Assembly (NCBI GenBank): GCA_947034895.1
Contig: OX344763.1
Coordinates: 17,205,001 to 17,269,000 of the forward strand
DNA from: Rhytidiadelphus loreus
Taxonomy: Eukaryota; Streptophyta; Bryopsida; Hypnales; Hylocomiaceae
Direction: 5' to 3'
DNA: 64,000 nucleotides
Shown: positions 21,779 to 33,715 of the stretch, one piece after another
Layout: each line of letters begins with the position of its first letter
Position numbering within the stretch: the stretch's first letter is position 1
Program-made: the position numbers and the translations under genes
The notes under the pieces: model-generated
What the model was told of the DNA's origin: nothing
Databases searched by the model: none
Seen by the model: only the letters and a program-made list of their open reading frames with translations

Positions 21779-22640
21779 TTAATACTAATGTTAGTATTAA
21801 TGAAGTAATGAGCTCCTGCAGCAACTGATCGAAGGAGCAATACTGTAGCTAGAATTGCAAGCAGCTAGCTTCAATCAGTTGCATGCTCTTACTGGCACTG
21901 AATGTATCGGACGCCACCTTCTAGAATTATTTTGTAGAATCCCAGTTTAGTACGTAGTCACATGATAATATATGATAATATAAGTATTTCATTTGCAGCA
22001 CAGATCGATCCATGCATTGCAATTGCAGATCGAGAGTAGGGGCATGCATGGGAATTGGTGCCCGTTGTGTGCTTCAATTGTCACTTCGATCTGATACAAT
22101 TTGATTTGGTTTTAATTCTATATTTCCCAGACCAAAAACTTTGTGTCCACGACTTATATAATGACTTGTATTCTACAGCGCAGTACGTGACTTAATTAGA
22201 CTTTCAATGCATGCTAAATGTGGAGGACGATGTGGCGGTTAATATACGAATAATGAAGCACTGAGATCCTGTAGCAATAGAAGTACATACTACGTACTGT
22301 AGAAGCTTCAGTCAGTCATGCATATCAGTAGAAGTACATACTAGCTATAGCAGCTTCAGTCAGTCGCTAGCAGTGGTACTGAATGTATTGGACTCCACTT
22401 TCTCGAAGTTGAAGAATTGCAGTTTTACTAGTACTAGCCACGTAAGGTAGAACTGCCCATTACTACACAGATTTGGTATCTAGGCACTTTGGAGAAGCTA
22501 TTTGTCAGTTTTCATATTTTTCAAAGAAGTTAGAGAAGTTAGAGAGAAATCAATTGTCAAAAGAATGAAGACATTCCGACAACAATTGAATTTTCCGTGA
22601 TTTCTTAAAACTAAAATGTTAAATTGTGAGTAGACCCTGG
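21779..22640 (+). other. Conserved 3' region of P1 with an internally duplicated tail
   Basis: It contains a short perfect hairpin (AATACTAA TG TTAGTATT) just after the tail and an RY motif CATGCATG at 22043. From 22215 it holds a second copy of the Gly-tail end plus 3' flank (TGTGGAGGACGATGTGGCGG, then TAATGAAGCACTGAG). P3 and P4 have the same arrangement. Confidence 0.6.
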
Positions 22641-25430
22641 TTGAAGCGTGGCCACGTGGGCTGATTTGTCAATTCTCCAAGTGCATTGCCATCATGATAA
22701 AGGGTTGTAAAGATTGTGGTAATAGATTTTAGCCAATGACGCCATTGGGATGATCATGTAGGTGATGGAATTGGGTGGATGATGGTATTAGGGAGTTCTA
22801 CTTTATGTAAAGTAGGGTCCATTCCCGCTTGGTCTTTGGGATTAGGTGTTAGAGTTGATAAGGAGCAGTAAGAAGAGCACTCAAGCACATTCCTACTTTT
22901 GTATGTTGGAAAACAAGTGGCTACTAAGGTGGCATGCCATTAAAATTTAAAAGTAGTTTTACAGCCAATTAATGAGCAACAGCTAGAGGCCTACCACTTC
23001 TAATGTAGTCATCAAGTGAAACTTCTTAATCTTGAACAAAAGTAGATTTCAAAGTTCTTTAGGACTAATGCTCTTAATTATTATATAGGGTGGATAGAAC
23101 ATTAAGGAAAGAGTAGTGCATAAGTTGTCAAGTGGTTCCATTACATGGGATTTAGCCTTGGAGAGGGCCGTTCAAGCTGGTTCCCATTGCTAAAAACCAG
23201 CTTGTGCTGCCAGAGAAAATATATATTAAAAGAATATTAAAACAAATAACAAATAACAAATAATATTGAAATAAAAAAATTTAAATATTAATTTTTTTTT
23301 AATAATTGTTGATTTGGTTGTCTCTCAATTACATCAGCATCTTGTGTGGTGAAGTTCCCAACATTTGGGAACGCATGGGAACTCACAATCCTCTACTCCA
23401 GGGTGAATGCAAGAAACACCGGTACTATTTGGCGTCACAATTGGAATGACAGAGATGCAATTTGCCATATCTTTTGGGAAATGAAGTCCATGTACTTGAA
23501 ATTTTTATTGGAGATGGCTAACTTGGAAGTCCTCAGATTCCTTACTTTTGAGAAATTTTGAAAAAAAATCCTTTAATTAAATTGTAATTTACCTAATTTG
23601 TCACACTTTGCGTTTTAGGGGTTTTTAGTACTGTGGAGCATCCAAAAATGATGATGTACGTCTAGGATTGTTGTGGGCTATTGCCAGAATAGAAGGGCAT
23701 GTGCCCACCAAAGGGCATTCAAAAAAACACAATTCTTTGTCTTCAACATGCATGCAAATAGGGGTCCCTTGCCCATAGCGCTCCTAACATTTATGATGGT
23801 TTCAATTTTTAGTTTTTGGTGAAATGTAATCACTATCAAGTCTCTACAAATGGCCAATTTTTAGTTTTTTTTTATTCATGATTTTCTAATTATTATTAAT
23901 TTATACTTAATTTTATCTACTTTCTGTGGCAAACTGTCATTTTTTTTAAGTAGTACAATTTCAGTATTATAAAGTACTCAAAAGTACTACTGGCCGTTGA
24001 TTTTTCGGATCAACAGCTGAGATTGCTCCGTTTTGCAGTACTAGCAGTACTTGTAGTACTGGGCAGAAAAAACACAGTTTTGGCAAAACGCTCCCTAAAT
24101 CGTTCAGTGTTTCTTGCATCCACCCTCCACCAGAATCCCATCTAATGAATTAATTGCTACATATTGATTTTGTGATAAGACCTTGAATGGGAACGCGCAC
24201 ACCTAATAGTACTACACTTAAGGTAAAACAATCCATTGTGGTTAGAATTAGGAATTTGACCACATGTAGTTGCTGAAATTTTTCAATTTTTTTTCCTATA
24301 ATAATACAAGTGTAAGAAAAAGTGGGAACAATTGAAGTTATGTTTTTTAATTTTGACAAAGTATGAATTTACTATGAAGTATTCAATGCATCATGACCCA
24401 AAAGAGTTTGTACACTACCTTAGAACAAACAAAATCTGAATCCATCATGCTCATATTGTTCACCTAAAGCAGTTATATTATTTTCTAATATGGAGGGTCT
24501 AAAAAGTCAATTCTTCCAAAGTTCCAATGAATATACACTCAAAAATTGGAAGTTCCTAATGTAGTCAGTAATCACTCCATTATTATCATTTAAGACATGC
24601 ATTGAAGCGAAAATCTTACAAACTGAAAAAATTCATAATGGGAGTATTTTGTAGGTGTCCACAATGGCTCATTTAACTACAATAGGTTGATTTATTTTAA
24701 TTAGATGTACATCAAGTTGATAATTTGTTTTAGTACAAATGAAGCTAACACAAATTTCAAAGCACTCTTAAACTTATGTTGGGCTTCCTAGCTAACGCCA
24801 AGTGGAAAAAACTCTATAGAATAGCCCGTCCTAGTTAGAATTAGGAGTTCTAACTCAAATAATAAGAAATCTTGAACTAATAATGTTTTGATGTTAAAAC
24901 AAGTGATTGGTTGCAATTATAGTGTTCATTACTATCTCAAGGTTGAAAGATTGTTGTTTCAATGATAAATTTGATCAATATTGCCATAGCATTGATTCAA
25001 TGTTGGAGCAAATTCAAAGCAACTTGTTAAAGTATCATTTATATATTGATCCAATATATAATTTATTAGTATTATTTTATTGTTGTTCCAAGTAGCAATG
25101 GTTCAATACAAATTTAATGTTAAGACAATGGCATCATAAAAAACTCATACTAATTCAAATTACATTGGTTCAATACTACTTCAAGTCTTCAATATTGATA
25201 CAATGTCTATACAAAAGAGAATTCAAAATCCAAAAGCCAAAAGAGATTTGATAATGTCACAATATTCAAGATTTCAAGAATATTCAAGATTAGAATGTAT
25301 AGTGTAGATATTAGAAAACTCAACATTTTTCAATTTTCAAAATGTTCCAATACATTAGACTTGGACTACAAATATCTCCTTAGAAACCTTCACTATCAAT
25401 GCCCTAACTTTAGAATTTGGAAGCTCAAAG
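22641..25430. other. Intergenic between P1 and D2, probable MITEs, no gene
   Basis: 23160-23400 is bounded by GTTCCCA/TGGGAACT motifs around an AT-rich core, as at 35660-36660. 23960-24070 has dense AGTACT repeats (GCAGTACTAGCAGTACTTGT) typical of transposon ends. The short frames at 23346 and 24907 show nothing recognisable. Confidence 0.35.
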
Positions 25431-26641
25431 CACTACAAGAAAAACAATGTATAAATGACTGCAAAGAATGACTGCATAGGAGTCATTGTGGACAAAAATG
25501 ACTGCAGTGTGATTTTGGCCCCTAGAGTCATAGTGGACTAGTCATTTTTATAAATGACTCCCATAGTATTATCACCATCCATTGTGAGCTTGGATGGGGT
25601 TTTGAATGAAACTTCCAAAGTGGTAAATCTAGGAAATTTGAATATTATTTTTTGAAATCTAGGATTATATTTTGAAATCTAGGAAATGTGAATATTTTTC
25701 TTCTAAAATCTAGGATTATATTCTAAAATCTAGGAAATGTGAATATTTTTCTTCTAAAATCTAGAATTGTATTCTAAAATCTAGAAAATGTGAATACTAT
25801 TTTCTAAAATCTAGGATTATATTCTAAAATCTAGGAAATTTAAATATTTTTCTTCTGAAATCTAGGAAATGTGAATATTATTTTCTAATATCTAAAAGAT
25901 TTGAAGATTATTTTTGAGTTGTGGTGAAATGTGCAAAATGAGTACACCATATACCGAACACCATATACAAATACAAGATTCATATACCATATACATGATT
26001 CATACATCATATACAAATATACAATACACTATATTTTACATATGTGTCAAATGGATTTTCAAGCCATTTAGTGTGTGAATACAAAGAGTTCAAGTAACAA
26101 GCCTTTTATACAAGTGGGGTGGTAGGAGGCAAGACAAACCATGTAGGGACTACTACTCTAACACAACTACATAATGACTTCCACATCACTACTCTACTAT
26201 TGCATCAACATTTTACAAATCCCACATGGTTTGTCTTGCCTCCTACCACCCCACTTGTATAAAAGGCTTGTTACTTGAACCCTTTGTATTCACACACTAA
26301 ATGGCTTGAAAATAATCTTCAAATCTTTTAGATATTAGAAAATAATATTCACATTTTCTAGATTTAAAAAAATAATATTCACATCATTTAAAGTGGAAAA
26401 AACAAGTTTTTTAGCACATTGCGGGACTAGATAAAGATAGCACGTTTTAGATGTAAAAATGTGGATGAAGACTCCCTACCACTAAGTCGTCATCCTGTAG
26501 TCGCAAATGTGACTCTGAATTGACTCTAACGATGACAATCCCAAACCCTTCGTGCAATTAGGGAACATGAGTCATATTCAAGTCGTTTTGGACAAGCAGT
26601 CATTCTTCTATGGTTACATTTACCCCCATTTCCTTGTAGTG
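25431..26641. mobile_element. CACTA element, 1211 bp, TSD AAG
   Basis: Ends CACTACAAGAAAAA and TTTCCTTGTAGTG with AAG on both sides. 25640-25920 is a degenerate ~50-bp tandem repeat built on CTAAAATCTAGGA. The centre is a long inverted repeat. No transposase frame is present, so it is non-autonomous. Confidence 0.85.
26062..26312. repeat. Inverted repeat with ~88-base arms inside the CACTA element
   Basis: CAAGCCATTTAGTGTGTGAA at 26062 is mirrored by TTCACACACTAAATGGCTTG ending near 26308. Arms include AAGTGGGGTGGTAGGAGGCA and its complement, with a spacer of about 75 bases. The pairing continues outward with TCTAAAAGATTTGAAGATTA. A transcript would fold into a long near-perfect hairpin. Confidence 0.75.
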
Positions 26642-26849
26642 AAGCTACAATGCCATCTATTTAGATGCAATGTAAATCTTTCTATAAACTAAGGCTGGGG
26701 GGTAATGGTTTGCTTTGCGTACCCAAAAATGTTGTCTCAAGTACAATGTTAGTCCATTGCACTGTGGCAAACAACTTCAACTTTTAAATATAATAAAGTA
26801 TGGTTTCACAAAATGTGGTTTTAGTTGCCTACATTTGTAATGTATCAAG

Positions 26850-27094
26850 ATGGGCAATTTCGTTAAAATGGTGGTATTCCATTAAAATGGTGGTTCAGGG
26901 GTCCAACTAGAGCATGAGATCTTGCGGAAGAAAATGGTGGAGACAATGCCATACGTAAACAAGTGGTGATTTGGGCACGCATGGGATACAATCAATGCTT
27001 GATATGAGATGAATAGGGGTCTCAATACACCTCAGTCTCCATTCCTTCATGTACAAATGCCAATGGAATACCGCCATTTTTACAAAATTGCCCA
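26850..27094. mobile_element. MITE (family M), 245 bp, flanked by TCAAG
   Basis: Inverted ends TGGGCAATTTCGTTAAAATG / CATTTTTACAAAATTGCCCA. Same length as the copy at 16218. TCAAG directly flanks it. Non-coding; the minus-strand frame inside is chance. Confidence 0.65.
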
Positions 27095-27930
27095 TCAAGG
27101 AAAAAAAATTCATCACAATCAAAGAATTTTAAGAATTTTTAATGAATTCTTTAGTTGAAAAAGTAAGTTTTGTTCCAAACATCTAGAATCCTCAAAAACA
27201 AGCATTCGGAATATCAAATAATTTTATTTTAATATCATTTTTGGATGTGACTTACATTGAGTGGTCTGATACATAAAATAATTAATTTTTTTTAATAAAA
27301 ACTTAATAAATTGTACACTATGATGCTTGCAAATCTCAAAATTCAATGATTTTTGTCACCTCTAAGAGAAGATCCAAAAAAATTCAATATTATTAAAAAA
27401 AACTCATTAGAAATATACATCTTGATCCTGTTGAGGTGCAAGATTTTTTAATTTTAATTTTAGAGTCTTCTTACTTCATCAAAATGAACAAAATAGACAA
27501 ATTTTGGAGGTTCAAAACAAAAATAACCTAATTAGTGTGTCTAGAAAGTGATACCCAAAGCAAACCATTACTCTGGGAGTGTCAAAAATATGGTCCATCC
27601 GTCCATGTGGAGGGCCACCTTGTCAATATCATCATTTTCAATGATGATAATTTGTTGCATATATATAGACAAGCTAATATATATAAATGTGCCTCTACTT
27701 CCTTCATCATATTCACCTCCTTAATTCTTATTCATGTCCAATTGATTTTAAGGCTCTTTCTTGGTACAACAAACTCAAATTGCATGCACAAACATGTAAC
27801 ACAGACAAATATGGGAAGTTAAAACAATTATGTTCACAAAAGTCTTAATTTACATTCACAAATGTGAAACACAAATAACCTTTAAAAATTATAAAAATTG
27901 TGAAGCACATGACTTACCGTATGAAGTAAG
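27095..27930. other. Intergenic, no gene seen
   Basis: AT-rich. The frame at 27535-27822 has no recognisable domain. Homology with block II begins near 27930-28020. Confidence 0.35.
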
Positions 27931-28146
27931 AACCATGCAAGGCTCAACTCCACAGAAACAAGGAAAAAATATCACTCCAACAAAATAACGACTTATCACT
28001 CCAACAAAGTAGACAGTAAACAAATGTCTCATTGCTCTCAGTTTGTTACTACTAACACCAAAACTCCTCCTTTTAACATCACAACAATTAACGAACTTTG
28101 TTCTCTCCAAATCGATCACCACAAACCAATCAGTATATTATTGACA

Positions 28147-28593
28147 ATACACTGTCTTCGAGATCCAGACACTGAAGGACCGCTTGTTGGGAGCAACAAT
28201 GGAGGATAACTTTGTACTTGACTGTGTAGATGAGATCGAAGTCCACAACGGACATCGATCCGTGAATCAAACAATGCTTGTAACTAAAGCGATGTGCATC
28301 GGCTTGAACCTGCATGAAAATCCACTCACAGACATGTGTCTGAGCTAAAAGCCAGAGAAAATTTAAAAATTAGTTGGCAAGAAACTTGAGCCTAAGATTA
28401 AGAAGCTTCTTAAAGTAGATTTTCTATTTTTCATTTTAGGAAGTAAGGAGTTAAAAGGAACAATTACCTCTACAGAAGTGCTGTAATAACAAACTGCATT
28501 ACTTTATCGATCCTAAGCTCCCGGAAGAGTGTTTGCCATTCTTGTTCATTGCTCTATGCGATTTACTCAACACAGATTGCACTGCAGGCATAT
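28147..28593 (-). pseudogene. D2: broken copy of the D gene
   Basis: Matches exons 2 and 3 of the intact D gene at 57969-58745. Exon 2 (28468-28593) has lost the AG acceptor (CTGAT for CTAGT) and acquires a stop after SGSLGSIK. Exon 3 (about 28147-28309) starts like the intact copy but has a 5-base insertion (TTTAG) after VQADAHR that shifts the frame, and the terminal TAA is TCA. Exon 1 is absent. The D homology ends near CGGTAGAA at 28716, where P2 upstream sequence begins, so a deletion joined D2 to P2. Confidence 0.65.
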
Positions 28594-28719
28594 CAGAAAC
28601 CAACTACAAATGTGTATGAAGATGTAAATTATAACAAATATGTTTCTGAACAAAGAATGATCGATGAACCGACAGATACAAGCAAAACTAGATGTAGATA
28701 ACACCAGACGGTAGAATTC

Positions 28720-29428
28720 AGGCATATTTCCCACTTTTAGAACGCCACAACCTCACATACAATCCGAAAGACCGGCCGGGATCGACGTCGATCGGATTAG
28801 ATTGATCGATGGAAGCAAGCAAGCGAGCAATTGCCTTATGCCGTAACGTGGATACATTCTAGTGCGCGTCACTTACTCGCGGTACAGCTAGTGGAAATCA
28901 TCCTTAATAATTTCCTCACTGTCTCACACAACTCATGACGTACATTCTCAATAATTTTCTCACTAGCTCACACAACTCATGACGTACGTACGCTGAAGCA
29001 ACTCAAAGGGAACTTCACTTGCCTAGTTTGGAACTCAAGAATGTTAGGCCAAACCACTGCAGATCGAGTACGTATAAAACTCTCTATGAGCCTTCAACTC
29101 CAATCCTCAGCTAGTTAGTACTAATTAACATATCCCCTCAGCTCGATCGATCGATACCTCCGACGGTCCGACCTTGCAAATAGTCTAAGTAAATTACATT
29201 GATCCTGCTCCTTAGAACCCAATCTGGAACCAAGTGAATCGGGGACCAGTATTCCTGCTCGTACTTTTGATTCTTTGAAGTCTACCTTCATCATTTCGAT
29301 CCTCGATCAGTTGAATTCCCTGTTTCGATCGGTGCTAGTGTCTAGCTTGCTAGCTAGTGATCGATCGATCGATCTGATCTGATCGGCAAGACAGTTGTGT
29401 TTTATTTTCGAGGTTCTGACGATCGATC
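28720..29428 (+). promoter_or_regulatory. P2 upstream region and leader
   Basis: It holds two TGACGTAC motifs (28936, 28980), a TATAAA at 29073-29078 and the same CTTCAACTCCAATCCTCAG leader as P1 and P3. It ends in GATCGATC repeats before the mutated start. Confidence 0.55.
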
Positions 29429-29560
29429 AAGTTGGTGTTTCTGGGGTTGGTGGTTAGGGTGGCCGTGTTTGAAGCCGCGGCCATGCTCATGCATGCCCAC
29501 GGCGTTGTGCACGGGTTCCGACGAACATCCTCCTAATCTTAGACGAAAAGGATTATCGAT
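29429..29560 (+). pseudogene. P2: start-less, frameshifted copy of the P gene
   Basis: The start codon is AAG (29429-29431) in place of ATG. The hydrophobic segment is otherwise recognisable (LVFLGLVVRVAVFEAAAMLM). The same extra CATG as in P1 shifts the frame, and the Gly/Cys-rich tail is gone. It is replaced by sequence that runs directly into the 3' region (RY motif CATGCATG at 29711). No product is expected. Confidence 0.7.
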
Positions 29561-29829
29561 GATCGATGTATGTACTGAATGTATTAATTGGGCGCCATGC
29601 CACGTAAGTTTCTAGCTAGAATGAGTAGAATCGATCCCAGTTTAGAAGATCGAACTTCTTTTGTAGCACAGTTCGATCCACGATTGCAATTGCAGATCGA
29701 GAGTAAGAGGCATGCATGGGAATTGGTGTACGTACGTGCATGTGTCCTTCGATCAATTGTCACTTCGATGTGATGCAATTTGATTTGGTTTAATGATATG
29801 TTTGAAGTATATAATTATGGGTTTGGGTT

Positions 29830-31384
29830 GGGGGATGCTCACACTGTGACTGTTAACTGAATATGTAAGAAAGTTTAGAGCCTCAATTTTCTTTTGTAAG
29901 GGATTAAACCACTTCAATATTTCATCCATCAATATCTACCGTTTGGCCATTCCCAATCACTCACACTATTAGAACAAAAATCAAGTCACTCTACTTTGTA
30001 ATTAAACAATAATTAAAAGCTTTCATATAATTATGGCATCTAGTTTTATATCAAAGTATGCACTTTTTCAAAAGAACCAACCGGGATGTGAATGTCGCAT
30101 TAGGCTTTCAATTCATAATCATGCTAAATCGAGATATGATGTCCACCTACATGGAAGTATTATGTGTATGTGGAAATTGAAGTGGTTCTATTTTCTTGCT
30201 ATCCAAATTTGGATCAAGGTAACTACTACCCCACAACGAACAAAATGGCTGCAAGCCTATTGTGGGCAAATTGTAATAGTGGTGTATTTTCAAGTTTTGA
30301 AATGTATATCAATATCACAATTCAACCCACAATTCTATTTATGATAGGATAGTTTACCATAGCGCTTTGCTTGGCAAAATGGCAATGGCTTCTCTAGCTC
30401 TTGATGATGGAATGCGACAAGTCAAATTATTGCCACATTTTAGAATAATAAAAAAATTCAATTGTGGCCCGGTGCAACTTATTGTGTGTAGATAATCAAT
30501 TGTAGGAGTTGGTGAAAATTGTGCTTCTTACTTTTGACTACACAAGCAATTCTACTATAGCTAGTTTTCCAAATGAATAATTAAGGTAACTACACCTAAT
30601 TGCCTTTGAACAAGCAATTGAGCATTATTCCTATTATTAAATTAGATTGGCTATTCATTTGTTGAAAGTCGAAAAGACTAAAAGAGTATAATTAGTATTA
30701 TAAATTCTCTTCTTATACATTTTTTGAACACAATATGAATGAATTATGAATTTTCAAAGTGCTAAAATAAGTGAGCTCAAAAGTGATCTTAGACATTCAT
30801 CAATAGAAGTTATACATTTTAGGCAAGAATTTGTTGAAGGATCAGATTTAGAAAGGGGTTACAATCTAGACATCTAGTGCATATGTGTAGTAACCTTGCC
30901 ATATAAATATCCATCATTTTCCATTTTGGATAAACTAACCACTTCACTATATAGTATAGAATCCATCTCAATCTAAAAACTCATAAACATGTTAATATAA
31001 TTGTACAAAAAGATTTATTCATTAATTTTCATTTAGAACCTTCTTTGTGCATTCAATTTCTCACCAAAATTAAAACTAATTACAAAATTTGGAATGTTGT
31101 AAAAGGGAGACAAAATGCATTACATTTTGAGCAATATCAAACAACAAGGAGAAGGGATAATACAAAAAAATAATAATTAAAAAAAAAGCCTAAACATGAA
31201 GATACAAGTTGAATAGAAAGGAGCATAACTTAAAGCCCAAATTGAAGCTCAACAACGATCTCATGAGGCTTTTAACACTTGGTCCAAATTTAACTATATT
31301 TGGATTCACTCTCTAATTCTTGCCTTCAAGACTCAAGAGTGACTCAAAGATTATTTGGAGCGAGAAGGGCCCAATTCCAACAAA
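29830..31384. other. Intergenic, no gene seen
   Basis: AT-rich. The overlapping frames at 30033-30352 show no domain. 31218-31372 repeats 11410-11560 (CTTTTAACACTTGGTCCAAA). Confidence 0.35.
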
Positions 31385-33715
31385 CAATACATATACTAAA
31401 CTTGACCACTTCAAGATATACACATCTCTTGGTTCTTCTTTTTAGATGTATAGATTAATCATTCCCAAGTCACTCAACATACATGTAATAAAGTTGATGA
31501 GATAAACACTTGACAATACCAATACACAAATGAATACATTTATTTAAGTTGACAATTTCAAGATAAATGCATCTTCTAACTCATCTTCCTTGTAATTGTG
31601 TAGATTAGCTATGGAATGTCATACATCACATTTGTATTGAAGTTGAAAAAATTTACTCTTCACAATCCCAATGAGTAATTTTTATGCTTTCTAATCTACA
31701 TGCTACTCCCACACTTCACCTTTCATGGACAAGGTCATTGTACAGGATTATATCTTAATATTTGTTTCAATTTTCTAAGATAGCAACCAATTGTGCTTTT
31801 TGTTAGTGTGATGAAGTTTTTGCATCTATAAAAATACATAGAATATGTATAATGGAGATGAAAAATGTATGCGTATTCATCCAAATTATATAGTGATATG
31901 TTTATCTACATTAGCAATGCCATTCCACTAAAAAACAATTTTAAAATTTTGTTTCTAAGAATCCATTGATGACATTGATACTTTCTAAATTTTTTTCACA
32001 TCTACTCAAACCAGCATAATACTACAAGATTTTATGGTTACATGTGTCCGAAAATGTTTGTTTTTCTTCTAAAATTTGGTACTTGTACTAGAAATGGGAG
32101 TTTAGGAGCACTTTTGGTGAAAACATAGTCAAAAACCTTTGGGAGTTAACTAATGTATAAAAGTTAAGACTCATGGCCAAAAAATTGACCAAATTATGAA
32201 TTTATAGCTATAAGTGATTTTAGAATGGGATATTTAGACTTGTGATTTATTAATATATATTAATTAGTACAATGTTAGATCTATGGAACTTGGATAATTT
32301 ATGATTACATCAAAAACATCATTGAATGTTTTTAAAAGCTTTTTTTATGATAAATGCTTATAATTGTGGAAATTTGAACTATACCAAGGGAAGTTGGAGA
32401 TCACCCTTTAAGGAATTTGGTGCTTTGAGGCCTAAAATTGCTTCAAAACCTCGGGGTGGGGGGTGGGGGGGGGCACTTAGAGTGTCCATTTGAAACCATG
32501 TGCGAACAAAACTTTCAACCCCCTATATACTTTTTGAATTTTAAATAAAATAAAATAAGAAAAATATGAATAGATTTTTCTACTTTGAAAGTTTATGTTT
32601 TGAATTATTGATATTTTTATTTTTTAATAACAATTAGTTACAAATTTTTGAAGTAAAAAGATACACTGTAGAACTGAAAAATAACTTTCACACCCCTATA
32701 TTATATAAGAAAAAATTGTCTAAAAAATGAACAATTTAAAAAAAAAAATAACTCTCTATTGAAAGCTCATTTTGAGTTGAATATTGATTCAATGGTCATC
32801 TAAATGTGTTCTCTATAATTATTTGAGTTGAAAAACATGTCATTTTAGTTCATTTTCAACCTCTTCTAGAAATCATTTCATATTTGATTTGAGATGAAAA
32901 TTTTGGCAATAGAAATCTTTAGTCATTATTAAACAATGGTCAAAATTTTAGATTGAAATTATAGTTTATTAGAAACCACTTGTTCGCACGTGGTTTGTTG
33001 TAGTAGAACTAATTGCACCCCCCAAGTTCAAAACACTTATACCCAATGCATGGCTTAAATCTTAATTTGTATTTATTCATCAACCCCAAAAGGATCAATA
33101 GTAGGAGGTCCTACAAAGTCTTTTTTGGTTGGATGTTGAAATTTTTGACACAAAGTGCGAACTTGTATCCCATATTAAGTGGGAATTTTTTTTTCCAAAA
33201 GTTATGCTATTGAAAAGCATTGGAGCAACGTAGGCAATTGGGGCATGATTGGAGCATCTTTTGCTAAAAACCTCAATCCTCAACTTTTGAAACTTTGCAT
33301 GGATGTAACTAATAAAATATGGCATACAATTTTCCAAGAAAAGACAAATTTTAGTTCTCAAACCACATTCTAGGAGTCAAACTTTATTAGCTATACTATG
33401 GCAGTTTAAAAAAAAAAAAAATTTAACTTTTTGCTCTATTATCTTGCAATTTTTGAAGTTAAAGTTCTCAAAAACTTTCCCACATATTTTGAATGTTTGT
33501 CTCTAAATTTTCATTGTTTACATTTTTAAAAACAAATTTCTTCATTGCACAAGAAATTGTCAAAAAATGACAAGTGTATAGCCAATTCTCCTATCTTCCT
33601 TGCATTGCTAGGTGATTTAGTGTAATCTAGACTCTATGATTGCTTTTGAAATGTTTCATGAGTTAACCTAACATCATATACTTATGAATGGTCACAATAT
33701 TCATTCTTGTGTAAA
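31385..33715 (+). repeat. Dispersed repeat R, copy R1 (left arm of a large inverted repeat)
   Basis: Collinear with R3 (40070-42330) and inverted relative to R2 (33716-35631). Shared pieces include TAACTCATCTTCCTTGTAAT and the HLYPMHGLNLNLYLFINP frame at 33026-33090. An hAT-like MITE (32450-33026) interrupts it. No coding function is supported. Confidence 0.65.
32450..33026. mobile_element. hAT-like MITE (family H), 577 bp, TSD TTCAAAAC
   Basis: TTCAAAAC occurs at 32442-32449 and 33027-33034. R2 shows the uninterrupted target near 33959. The interior matches the copies at 40707 and 43805 (for example GATACACTGTAGAACTGAAA). The ends are diverged, with a G-rich tract at 32454-32482. The 8-bp duplication suggests hAT. 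Confidence 0.75.
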
